NCBI GenBank assembly: GCA_002336975.1
Contig: DDFA01000079.1
Coordinates: 737-9,272, forward strand
Source of the DNA: Phyllobacteriaceae bacterium UBA1940
Lineage (GTDB): Bacteria > Pseudomonadota > Alphaproteobacteria > Rhizobiales > Rhizobiaceae
Direction of reading: 5' to 3'
Length of the DNA: 8,536 nt
Shown: positions 1-5,900 of the stretch, one piece after another
How the letters are laid out: each line of letters opens with the position of its first letter
Numbering within the stretch: the stretch's first letter is position 1
Made by a program: the position numbers and the translations under genes
Notes under the pieces: generated by a model
Told to the model about the DNA's origin: nothing
Seen by the model: only the letters and a program-made list of their open reading frames with translations
Database searches by the model: none

Positions 1-834
1 CTTCTCGAACGCCCGCACCTCGATCTGGCGCACCCGCTCGCGGCTGATGTCGAACTCGGCCGACAGTTCTTCCAGCGTCATCGGGTCGTCCGACAGGCGG
101 CGCGCCTCGAAAATGCGGCGCTCGCGATCGTTCAGAACCTTGAGCGCGCCCGACAGCATCGCGCGGCGGTTGTCCATTTCGTCCTGCTCGACCAGCATCT
201 CTTCCTGGTTGGCGGAATCGTCCACCAGCCAGTCCTGCCACTCGCCCGACTCGCCTTCCGACGCGCGGATCGGCGCATTGAGCGAGGCGTCGCCCGACAG
301 GCGGCGGTTCATCGACACCACTTCGGCCTCGCTGACGTTCAGCTTGGTGGCGATTTCCCTGACCTGGTCAGGGCGCAGATCGCCGTCGTCCAGCGCCTGA
401 ATCTTGCTCTTGACCTTGCGCAGGTTGAAGAACAGCCGCTTCTGGTTGGCGGTCGTGCCCATCTTCACAAGGCTCCACGAGCGCAGGATGTATTCCTGGA
501 TCGACGCCTTGATCCACCACATGGCGTAGGTCGCCAGGCGGAAGCCGCGCTCCGGCTCGAACTTCTTGACTGCCTGCATCAGACCGACATTGCCCTCGGA
601 AATGACTTCGCCGATGGGCAGGCCATAGCCGCGATAACCCATCGCAATCTTGGCGACGAGGCGCAGATGGCTCGTCACCAGCTTGTGGGCGGCGTTGGTG
701 TCCTGGTGCTCGGCGTAACGCTTGGCGAGCATGTATTCTTCTTCCGGCTGCAGCATCGGAAAGCGGCGGATCTCCTCGAGATACCGCGACAGACCGCCTT
801 CGCCGGACACAATGCTGGGTAATGACTGGGCCAT
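1..834 (-). CDS. rpoH: RNA polymerase heat-shock sigma factor RpoH (sigma-32), C-terminus cut by window edge
   Basis: Alternative sigma factor that directs RNA polymerase to heat-shock and protein-quality-control promoters. Reading the minus strand from the ATG at 834 gives 278 residues with no stop, running off position 1; the family is usually about 290-300 residues, so only the last 20 or so are missing. Visible parts: region 1.2/2.1 near 14-60; the region 2.4 helix with ATYAMWWIKASIQEYILRSW at 101-120; the RpoH box QKRLFFNLRK at 131-140, which separates sigma-32 from housekeeping sigma factors; and region 4.2 helix-turn-helix with LEELSAEFDISRERVRQIEV at 254-273. A strong AAGGAGG (846-852) with a second GGAGGG closer in supports this start. 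It lies 166 bases behind rluD on the same strand. Many rhizobia carry two rpoH paralogues; which one this is cannot be settled here. Identification is secure from the RpoH box. Confidence 0.96.
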   Translation of the reverse strand, partial: MAQSLPSIVSGEGGLSRYLEEIRRFPMLQPEEEYMLAKRYAEHQDTNAAHKLVTSHLRLVAKIAMGYRGYGLPIGEVISEGNVGLMQAVKKFEPERGFRLATYAMWWIKASIQEYILRSWSLVKMGTTANQKRLFFNLRKVKSKIQALDDGDLRPDQVREIATKLNVSEAEVVSMNRRLSGDASLNAPIRASEGESGEWQDWLVDDSANQEEMLVEQDEMDNRRAMLSGALKVLNDRERRIFEARRLSDDPMTLEELSAEFDISRERVRQIEVRAFEK

Positions 835-914
835 AAAGCGCCCTCCCTCCTTGGATGTCGCCCCCTTCTTCAGGCGGGCCGGGCTCCGGAACCAACAATA
901 CGCACCCCGAAGCA

Positions 915-956
915 CACCTTCATATAGGTGACGGATCGGGGATTACATTAGTTTCC
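915..956 (-). promoter_or_regulatory. Candidate rpoH promoter region
   Basis: Reading the minus strand towards rpoH, CTATAT at 927-922 matches the rhizobial sigma-70 -10 hexamer exactly, but the hexamer 17 bases upstream (TAATGT, 950-945) is a poor -35. Overlapping it are GGAAA (956-952) and CGTC (933-930), 18 bases apart, which loosely resemble the GGAAC...CGTT pair of general-stress ECF sigma factors. The -10 lies within an inverted repeat, CACCT-6-AGGTG (915-930). A start near 915 would give an untranslated leader of about 80 bases. Read from motifs only; which sigma factor would use it is a guess. Confidence 0.35.
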
Positions 957-989
957 GATGGAAACCTACTCACTTTTTTTCACGCAAGC

Positions 990-1004
990 TTGAACGGAAT
1001 TCAA
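990..1004. repeat. Small inverted repeat at the rluD stop codon
   Basis: TTGAA (990-994) and TTCAA (1000-1004) form a perfect 5-base inverted repeat with a 5-base loop, overlapping the rluD stop codon (1001-1003). On the rluD transcript it is followed by an A-run (from 980 downward), not a T-run, so it is not a standard intrinsic terminator. rluD-rpoH read-through is therefore possible. Confidence 0.3.
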
Positions 1005-2023
1005 AGCCGGGCCAGCGCGTCCCGCAATTCGGTCATGTCGGGCGGCGGCGGAGGTTCAAACCGCATCACTTCGGCGGTCGCCGGATGTTCGAACGCCAGC
1101 AGGCAGGCATGCAAAGCCTGTCGCGGGAAAGCGTCGACAATGCGGCGGACCGGATCGGGCAATCTGTTCGCCTTGGTGCGAAACGCGCCGCCATAGTCGC
1201 GGTCGCCGATCAACGGATGGCCAAGGTGGGCCATGTGAACGCGGATCTGGTGGGTGCGGCCGGTTTCCAGCCGGCATTCGACCATGCTGGCCTGCCGTTC
1301 GGCTCCATATGTCTCCAGAACCTCGTAGTGCGTCACCGCATGGCGTGCGTCGGGCTGGGTCTCGCGCACAACCGCCTGTTTCAGCCGGTCGCGCGACGAA
1401 CGGCCGAGAAAGGCGTCGATGACGCCGGACCTGGGCTGCGGGGCGCCCCATACGATCGCCTGGTAGGCGCGCTCCAGCGCGCCGGTGCGGCCATGGTCGG
1501 CGAACTGCTCCGACAGCGAGCGGTGCGCCCGGTCGGTCTTGGCGACGACCATGACGCCCGAAGTGTCCTTGTCGAGGCGGTGGACGATGCCCGGCCGGGC
1601 GACGCCGCCGATGCCCGACAGCGATGCGCCGCAATGGGCGATCAGCGCGTTGACCAGCGTGCCGCTGGGGTTGCCGGCGCCAGGATGCACCACCAGCCCC
1701 GGCGGCTTGTCGACGACGATCACCTCGTCGTCCTCGAACAGGATGTCGAGCGCGATGTCCTCGCCCTGCGGATCGGCGGGGGCGGCGGGCGGAAGGTCGA
1801 GGCGCACGGTCTCGCCGCCGCCGAGCTTTGCTTTCGGCTCGGTCACAATCGCGCCTTCGACGCTGACATGGCCGGCGCGGATCAGCGACTGGATGCGGCT
1901 GCGCGACAGGTCCGGCCCGGCGGCCTCGGCCAGCCACTGGTCGAGCCGCCGGCCGGCGGCGTCGCTATCTGCCTGATATGCTTTCAATGCGTGAGGCGCT
2001 CCGCTATCAGGGGCTTCGATCAT
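1001..2023 (-). CDS. rluD: RluA/RluD-family 23S rRNA pseudouridine synthase
   Basis: Converts specific uridines of 23S rRNA to pseudouridine; in the RluD group the targets are in helix 69 of the large subunit. With the chosen start the protein has 340 residues, normal for the group. An N-terminal S4 RNA-binding domain spans about 25-78 (RLDQWLAE, then SRSRIQSLIRAGHVSVEG). The catalytic domain follows, with IVHRLDKDTSG at 146-156, in which Asp151 is the catalytic aspartate, and the C-terminal signature GRTHQIRVHMAHLGHPLIGD at 255-274. The frame stays open to an ATG at 2146, but that extension lies inside the divergent gene and has no S4-like sequence, so I start at 2023 (MIEAPDSG). An ATG at 2041 is also possible; none has a strong ribosome binding site. 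RluD is the best family member on length and S4 domain, but RluC-like enzymes are related. Confidence 0.9.
   Translation of the reverse strand: MIEAPDSGAPHALKAYQADSDAAGRRLDQWLAEAAGPDLSRSRIQSLIRAGHVSVEGAIVTEPKAKLGGGETVRLDLPPAAPADPQGEDIALDILFEDDEVIVVDKPPGLVVHPGAGNPSGTLVNALIAHCGASLSGIGGVARPGIVHRLDKDTSGVMVVAKTDRAHRSLSEQFADHGRTGALERAYQAIVWGAPQPRSGVIDAFLGRSSRDRLKQAVVRETQPDARHAVTHYEVLETYGAERQASMVECRLETGRTHQIRVHMAHLGHPLIGDRDYGGAFRTKANRLPDPVRRIVDAFPRQALHACLLAFEHPATAEVMRFEPPPPPDMTELRDALARL
1981..2009 (+). promoter_or_regulatory. Weak candidate promoter for the DUF6476-like gene, inside rluD
   Basis: CTTTCA (1981-1986), a 17-base spacer and CTATCA (2004-2009) sit at correct spacing upstream of the ATG at 2043. 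The -10 matches the rhizobial CTATAT form in 5 of 6 positions and the -35 in about 3 of 6. Because the gap between the divergent start codons is only 19 bases, the promoter has to lie within the start of rluD. The assignment rests on motif match and spacing only. Confidence 0.3.
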
Positions 2024-2042
2024 TACCGGACGGGACCCCATT

Positions 2043-2426
2043 ATGGCCGTGAAACCAGAAACCGAGCAGGACGAAAAGCCGCTCGACCCGGCCGCCGAGC
2101 GCGTGCGCCAGAAGATGGTGCGGTTTCTGGCGATCAATCTCGGCATTCTGTTCCTGGCGGTTATGATCGTGCTTGGCGCGGTTGTCTATCGCGCCTTCCT
2201 GTCGAAACCGGCGGACGGCGACGCCATGCCGGCAGCCGAATCGGCGATTGTGCGACCGCAGGGCGAACTGTCGCTGCCGTCGGGCGCGGAAATCGTCTCG
2301 CAAAGCCTGTCCGGCCGCCATCTGTCGCTGCATGTGCGCCAGAACGGCGGCGACGCGATCCTGGTCTACGATCTGGCGACCGGCGCGCAGATCGGGCGAT
2401 ACGAGATCCGGCGGGCGGTTCCGTGA
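2043..2426 (+). CDS. Small single-pass inner-membrane protein, DUF6476-like
   Basis: Function unknown. The 127-residue product has a charged, acidic N-terminal stretch (1-26), one strongly hydrophobic segment at about 28-50 (FLAINLGILFLAVMIVLGAV) followed by Tyr-Arg, and a soluble C-terminal part of about 75 residues with two short beta-rich stretches (LSLHVRQNG, AILVYDLATGAQIGRYEI). Topology is probably N-terminus inside, C-terminal domain in the periplasm. It resembles the small alphaproteobacterial membrane proteins annotated DUF6476, recalled from family knowledge and not checked. The gene is divergent from rluD and overlaps the start of the VOC gene by 4 bases, so it is probably cotranscribed with that gene. 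A loose GGACGGGA (2028-2035) is the only ribosome-binding-like sequence before the ATG. Confidence 0.75.
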   Translation: MAVKPETEQDEKPLDPAAERVRQKMVRFLAINLGILFLAVMIVLGAVVYRAFLSKPADGDAMPAAESAIVRPQGELSLPSGAEIVSQSLSGRHLSLHVRQNGGDAILVYDLATGAQIGRYEIRRAVP

Positions 2427-2815
2427 AGCGGGCCATCGGCGCGGTCACCTTCGTCGTGCGCGACTATGACGAGGCGATCGCCTGGTTCACCGGGGCGCTC
2501 GGGTTTCAGTTGATCGCCGATACGCCGCTGGGGGACGGAAAACGCTGGGTCCTGGTCGGGCCCGAGACCGGTTCGCCGCTGCTGCTGGCCAAGGCCGACG
2601 GGGCCGGCCAGACGGCGGCGATCGGCGCACAGACCGGCGGTCGGGTGGCGTTCTTCCTGCACAGCGACGATTTTGCCCGCGATCACCAGCGGATGCTGGC
2701 CGCCGGGGTGAGATTTCGCGAACAACCGCGCCACGAACCCTATGGCGCGGTGGCGGTGTTCGAGGACCTCTACGGCAATCTCTGGGACCTGATCGAGCCG
2801 GCTGTCGACACCTGA
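2423..2815 (+). CDS. VOC superfamily (glyoxalase/bleomycin-resistance fold) protein
   Basis: A 130-residue single-domain protein with the vicinal-oxygen-chelate layout. The first beta-alpha unit is VTFVVRDYDEAIAWFTGALGF at 8-28, where V-RDYDEAI-F/W is the classic signature. A second half runs from GGRVAFFLHSDDF (72-84) through LAAGVRF (92-98), ending in the typical FEDLYGNLWDLIEP (113-126) with Glu125 at the usual last metal position. The usual first metal-ligand His before the VTL/VTF strand is Ala7 here, so metal binding, and hence glyoxalase-like catalysis, is doubtful; the substrate is unknown. The start is GTG at 2423, because the domain begins immediately after it and it overlaps the preceding TGA (GTGA), a usual translational-coupling arrangement. 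The same frame is open far upstream, but that part is only the complement of rluD and of the previous gene. Confidence 0.88.
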   Translation: MKRAIGAVTFVVRDYDEAIAWFTGALGFQLIADTPLGDGKRWVLVGPETGSPLLLAKADGAGQTAAIGAQTGGRVAFFLHSDDFARDHQRMLAAGVRFREQPRHEPYGAVAVFEDLYGNLWDLIEPAVDT

Positions 2816-2835
2816 CCGGTTCCTGTCGTTCTAAA

Positions 2836-2864
2836 CTTGACGCCCCGGCGATTTCCCACTATGG
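2836..2864 (+). promoter_or_regulatory. Sigma-70 promoter of rpmB
   Basis: CTTGAC (2836-2841), 17-base spacer, CTATGG (2859-2864). This is a very good match to the rhizobial housekeeping promoter (CTTGAC-17-CTATAT). It lies 20 bases after the VOC stop and predicts transcription from about 2871, giving a leader of roughly 90 bases before rpmB. Confidence 0.7.
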
Positions 2865-2900
2865 AACGCCGACTTTTCAAGAAGGCCGCAATGCTGACGC

Positions 2901-2923
2901 GCGCGCCGACCTAAGCGGCGCGT
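2901..2923 (+). promoter_or_regulatory. Hairpin in the rpmB leader, with a possible leader mini-ORF
   Basis: CGCGCC (2902-2907) and GGCGCG (2917-2922) make a perfect 6-base stem with a 9-base loop in the predicted rpmB 5' leader. The loop contains the TAA (2912-2914) that closes a short frame with an ATG at 2891 (8 codons including the stop), which follows AAGAAGG at 2879-2885. There is no T-run after the stem, so it is not an intrinsic terminator. It could be a ribosomal-protein leader element or chance in GC-rich DNA. Confidence 0.35.
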
Positions 2924-2959
2924 CTCGAAACTGTGGCCCGGCAATACAAAGGCAAGACC

Positions 2960-3256
2960 ATGTCCCGCGAATGTGAACTGACCGGCAAGGCCGTTCTGTA
3001 TGGCAACAATGTCAGCCACGCCAACAACAAGACCAAGCGCCGGTTCCTGCCGAACCTGGTCCGCGTTACGCTGATCTCGGAAGCGCTGAACCAGAACGTG
3101 CGGCTGCGCATTTCGGCCAACGCGCTGCGTTCGGTCGAGCATCGCGGCGGTCTCGACGCGTTCCTGGTCAAGGCCGACGCGGCGGAGCTGTCGCAGCGCG
3201 CCCGCCTGTTGAAGAAGCAGGTCGCCAAGAAGCTGGCCGAACAGGCAGCCGCCTGA
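2960..3256 (+). CDS. rpmB: Large-subunit ribosomal protein bL28
   Basis: Structural protein of the 50S subunit. The 98-residue sequence starts [10 protein letters not shown] and contains the family block [20 protein letters not shown] (22-41), then [20 protein letters not shown] (54-73) and a basic C-terminal helix ending [13 protein letters not shown]. Length and layout match the rhizobial L28 proteins, which carry this C-terminal extension relative to the E. coli protein. AAAGG at 2948-2952, 7 bases before the ATG, supports the start. It has its own strong promoter (2836-2864) and a structured leader. A transporter gene follows after 65 bases on the same strand. In E. coli rpmB is paired with rpmG; that gene is not here, as is common in alphaproteobacteria. 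Confidence 0.97.
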   Translation: MSRECELTGKAVLYGNNVSHANNKTKRRFLPNLVRVTLISEALNQNVRLRISANALRSVEHRGGLDAFLVKADAAELSQRARLLKKQVAKKLAEQAAA

Positions 3257-3273
3257 TCCGAGTTTGACCCCGG

Positions 3274-3290
3274 GGCGGTTGCCGACCGCC
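3274..3290 (+). terminator. Hairpin between rpmB and the transporter gene
   Basis: GGCGGT (3274-3279), loop TGCCG, ACCGCC (3285-3290): a perfect 6-base GC-rich stem starting 18 bases after the rpmB stop. No T-run follows, so it may only attenuate read-through or stabilise the rpmB mRNA end. The next gene has no clear promoter of its own in the 65-base gap. Confidence 0.35.
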
Positions 3291-3321
3291 TCCAGCTGGT
3301 GCCATCACCCAGGATAAAAAA

Positions 3322-3996
3322 ATGGTCCGTCTGACCTATCTGCCGTTTGTCGCGGCCATGGCGATCGTCGTCGTGGCGTCGAATGTGCTCGTCCAGTTCC
3401 CGGTGCAGGGAACGCTCGGGACCCTGTCGCTGGCCGATATCCTGACCTGGGGCGCTTTCACCTATCCCTTCGCCTTCCTTGTGACCGACCTCGCCAACCG
3501 CCGCTACGGCCCCGGCTTTGCGCGGCGCGTGGTGTTTGTCGGCTTCATGCTGGCGGTCGTCTGCTCGATCTTGTTTCCGCTGCTTTTCTTCAAGGCCGGG
3601 CTGATCGAGTTCGAGACCACGGCGGACCGGCTGGTGCGCATCGCCACCGCGTCGGGCGCGGCGTTCCTGACGGCGCAACTGCTCGACATCACCGTGTTCA
3701 ACCGGCTGCGGCGGCAGTCGTGGTGGCGCGCGCCGGTGTTCGGCACAGTCGCCGGGTCGATTGTCGACACGATGGTGTTCTTCGGGGTGGCGTTCTCTGC
3801 CGCCTTCGCCTTTGTCGGACCGAACGACGCCTTTGCGCTGGAAACCGCGCCGCTGTTCGGCATGTTGCCGGTGGAGGCGGCGCGCTGGGCGTCGTGGGCG
3901 CTGGGCGACCTGTCGGTCAAGCTGTTGATCGCGGTGTTCGCGCTGATCCCCTACCGGCTGATCGCCGCGCGCTGGAGCCCGCCGGCGGCGACCTGA
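3322..3996 (+). CDS. VUT / YhhQ-family queuosine precursor transporter
   Basis: Integral inner-membrane protein of 224 residues from the VUT family (Pfam Vut_1), whose characterised E. coli member YhhQ imports queuosine precursors (preQ0/preQ1) for modification of tRNA position 34. Hydrophobic segments are seen at about 5-25, 37-57, 68-91, 106-126, 136-165 and 194-216, consistent with the six-segment fold. The family hallmark YPFAFLVTDLANRRYG lies at 48-63. Other conserved-looking blocks are AQLLDITVFNRLR (118-130) and GSIVDTMVFFGVAF (145-158). AGGA at 3311-3314 lies 7 bases before the ATG. It follows rpmB by 65 bases and may be read from the rpmB promoter. It ends 4 bases before the stop of the convergent minus-strand gene. 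The exact substrate is inferred from the family. Confidence 0.88.
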   Translation: MVRLTYLPFVAAMAIVVVASNVLVQFPVQGTLGTLSLADILTWGAFTYPFAFLVTDLANRRYGPGFARRVVFVGFMLAVVCSILFPLLFFKAGLIEFETTADRLVRIATASGAAFLTAQLLDITVFNRLRRQSWWRAPVFGTVAGSIVDTMVFFGVAFSAAFAFVGPNDAFALETAPLFGMLPVEAARWASWALGDLSVKLLIAVFALIPYRLIAARWSPPAAT

Positions 3997-4010
3997 CCCC
4001 TCAGGCCGGC
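3981..4010. terminator. Inverted repeat spanning the two convergent stop codons
   Basis: CCTGA (3992-3996), loop CCCC, TCAGG (4001-4005) is a perfect inverted repeat that contains both stop codons: TGA of the transporter (3994-3996) and TGA of the minus-strand gene (4001-4003 as TCA). GCCGG (3981-3985) and CCGGC (4006-4010) can lengthen the stem, with a 6-base bulge on the left arm. Neither strand has a T-run, so termination is only a possibility. Confidence 0.35.
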
Positions 4011-4885
4011 AGTTTCGCCCGATAAAGCTCGGCCGGACGCGACGGATCGTCGGCGTCGGTGACGAGGAGGACGCCGTCGCCGTCGATCTCGACGCCCTCG
4101 ATCTTGACTGCCGGATCGATCAGCCAGAGGCCGGTCAGTTTCAGATCCCGGTTCAGCCGGCAGATCGCCGCCCCGGCCAGCGCGCCGTCGTCATAGGCAT
4201 TGGCGGTGTCCTCGGCGACCGCGGTGACGATCAGGCCGCCATCGGGCAGCGGCGCGGCGTCTGTGATGCTGAGCGGCACGCCGCCGACATCGCCGAGGGG
4301 CAGCGCAACGACGTCGCCGATGGCGGCGTCCGCCCGGCCTTCTGTCGTGGCGCTCTCGATCAGCGCCTGCAGGTCGACGGTGGCGACAAGATTGTCGGGC
4401 CGGGTGCGGTTGCCGCGATGAAACAGCAGCAGCCGGTCGCCGCGAACCGCCGCGCCTTCGATGTTGAGCCCGGCGATGGTTTCGGCCAGCCGGGCGTAGA
4501 GCGGCGTCAGGTCGAATCTTATGGTGCGCCGCGCCAGCCCGGTCGCGGAAAACGGGACCAGCACGCCGCGCCGGCGGTTCTCGGTCGAGCCGGAGCCCAG
4601 CGCCAGCAGGCCGCCATGCGGACAGGCGGGCGCGGGCGGAATTGCGGTCAGAACCTCGAAATCGGGTTTGGCTTTCTTGCGCGCGCTTGGCTCGCCGGGC
4701 AAGAGGCCGGGCAGCAATCGTCGGATGCGGCCCGCCTTGCCGCCCTCGAAGACGCCGAGATGCAGTTCGTCGTCGGCAATGACGTAGAGCCTGCCGCAAT
4801 GGCCGACCAGCCCGCTCGCCGCGCTCAACCAGCCGCCGCCCGCGGCGCCGGCCAGACGCAGTTCGCGCAGCCTGGCGAGCTTCAT
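4001..4885 (-). CDS. Conserved beta-propeller-like protein of unknown function (possibly DUF6929)
   Basis: Function not recognised. The 294-residue product has no signal peptide or membrane segment. It is built of short beta-strand pairs separated by turns with repeated acidic-Gly motifs: GRLYVIADDELHLGVF (31-46), GLLALGSGSTENRRRGVLVP (92-111), LNIEGAAVRGDRLLLFHRGN (140-159), ITDAAPLPDGGLIVTAVAED (207-226) and KIEGVEIDGDGVLLVTDADD (261-280). These look like propeller blades, and the sequence resembles the family I recall as DUF6929, not checked. The start at 4885 gives an ATGA overlap with the stop of the phytase-like gene, so translation is probably coupled. The frame is open to 4984, but that extra part lies inside the neighbour. 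It ends 4 bases from the convergent transporter gene. Lack of a signal peptide suggests a cytoplasmic site, in contrast to its exported partner. Confidence 0.75.
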   Translation of the reverse strand: MKLARLRELRLAGAAGGGWLSAASGLVGHCGRLYVIADDELHLGVFEGGKAGRIRRLLPGLLPGEPSARKKAKPDFEVLTAIPPAPACPHGGLLALGSGSTENRRRGVLVPFSATGLARRTIRFDLTPLYARLAETIAGLNIEGAAVRGDRLLLFHRGNRTRPDNLVATVDLQALIESATTEGRADAAIGDVVALPLGDVGGVPLSITDAAPLPDGGLIVTAVAEDTANAYDDGALAGAAICRLNRDLKLTGLWLIDPAVKIEGVEIDGDGVLLVTDADDPSRPAELYRAKLPA

Positions 4886-5898
4886 TCGTCGAGCTTGAAT
4901 TCGAGGTAGAGGTTGCGCTGCAGGATCGAGTGGTTGTCGTCCGACATCAGCGAGACGATCAGCGAGCCGTCGCCGCGCCGCCACACGTCGAGCGCCTCCA
5001 TATTGTCGATCTGGTAGAGCATCGACGCCTCCAGCAGCACCTCGCCGTCGACCAGCGCGCCCCTGGCGATCTTGTCGCCCTTGATCAGCCGCAGCCGCAT
5101 CGCCACGCCGCGCGACATGGCGAAGGAGCGTTCCAGCAACAGCAGGTCGCCATTGGGCAGGAAGGCGCCGTCGGTGATGTCGAACTCGCCGCTGCGCCTG
5201 ACCTTGAAGACGCCTTTTTGCGGCCCGTCGAGGATGGCGGCGAAGATGTTGCCCTGCTTGTCCAGGCTCTTTTCGGACACCGCCACCAGCGAACCCGCCA
5301 GCGGGCCGTCTTTCGCAGCATAGGCCAGCGTCTCGAAACCGCGGTTCTGGCGCAGTTCGTATGCCGGCACGAGAAAGTCGCGGTTGCGGATCGGGCCTTC
5401 GACCTCGTCGCCCGCCAGGCGATAGTCGGAAATGCGGTGGTCGCGTTCAAAACTGGCGGTCAGCAAATCGCCGTCGATCGCCAGCCCCTCGGCGTCTGTC
5501 AGCCATTTTTCGCCGATCAGCTTGCCGTCCCTGTCGGTCATTTCCGTCATGCGGAAACTGGCGACGCCGGTGGGCTTGCCGCCTGCGTCGCGCTCGATCG
5601 AGCCGAAGAACCAGAAGCCGGTGTCGGCGACGCCGACAAAGTCGCTGCCGGGTTTCTGGAACCGCAACGCCGACAGCGAGCCGAAATCGCGGCCCGATGA
5701 GGTCATTTCGAGCCCGCCGACAAATTCCAGCCGGCCGAATTTCGTCTGCGACGAGCCGATGCGGAAATTGTCGATCCGGCTCGAGGCGACCTCCATCCGC
5801 TCGACCGTCGCCTGCGGCACGGCGGGGGAGGCGAGGGCGAAGGCAAAGATGAAAAGCGCTGCGAGGGACGAGATGAACTTGCCCCCGCCCCGTATCAT
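4882..5898 (-). CDS. Exported esterase-like / phytase-like beta-propeller protein (PF13449 type)
   Basis: A 338-residue protein with an N-terminal signal peptide: basic MIRGGGK, hydrophobic core FISSLAALFIFAFALA (8-23), likely cleavage near AVPQA at 26-30. The mature part carries the blocks usual in 'esterase-like activity of phytase' proteins: FVGGLEMT (59-66), FVGVADTGFWFFGSIERD (87-104), LTDAEGLAIDGD (133-144), NRGFETLAYAAKDG (185-198), TDGAFLPNGDLLLLERSF (242-259), IDNMEALDVWRRGDGSLIVS (297-316) and SDDNHSILQRNLYLEFKL (319-336). Enzymatic activity has rarely been tested in this family, so the substrate (phosphate ester or other) is unknown. The start at 5898 is supported by AAGGAG 4 bases upstream. 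The frame continues upstream through the repeat into cobT, but that is not coding sequence. It lies 101 bases behind cobT and overlaps the next gene by 4 bases. Confidence 0.85.
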   Translation of the reverse strand: MIRGGGKFISSLAALFIFAFALASPAVPQATVERMEVASSRIDNFRIGSSQTKFGRLEFVGGLEMTSSGRDFGSLSALRFQKPGSDFVGVADTGFWFFGSIERDAGGKPTGVASFRMTEMTDRDGKLIGEKWLTDAEGLAIDGDLLTASFERDHRISDYRLAGDEVEGPIRNRDFLVPAYELRQNRGFETLAYAAKDGPLAGSLVAVSEKSLDKQGNIFAAILDGPQKGVFKVRRSGEFDITDGAFLPNGDLLLLERSFAMSRGVAMRLRLIKGDKIARGALVDGEVLLEASMLYQIDNMEALDVWRRGDGSLIVSLMSDDNHSILQRNLYLEFKLDE

Positions 5899-5900
5899 CG

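Noticed and set aside
368..898. 176-codon minus-strand frame overlapping rpoH
   Set aside because: It is a shifted frame of rpoH with an Arg/Pro/Gly-rich product. The frame starting at 834 gives the complete sigma-32 signatures.
2024..2146. Extension of rluD to the ATG at 2146
   Set aside because: The extra residues lie opposite the DUF6476-like coding sequence and do not look like an S4-domain protein; the usual length is reached from 2023.
1085..2422. Long plus-strand open frame ahead of the VOC gene, in the same frame
   Set aside because: It covers the complement of rluD and the DUF6476-like gene in another frame. Only the part from the GTG at 2423 has VOC sequence, so I do not read it as a fusion protein.
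2911..3678. 255-codon minus-strand frame opposite rpmB and the transporter gene
   Set aside because: Complement of two well-supported genes; the product is low in recognisable motifs and Arg/Asp-rich in the manner of shadow frames.
3992..4005. Reading the convergent-stop hairpin as a firm intrinsic terminator
   Set aside because: There is no T-run on either strand and the perfect stem is only 5 bases, so it is kept as a low-confidence feature only.
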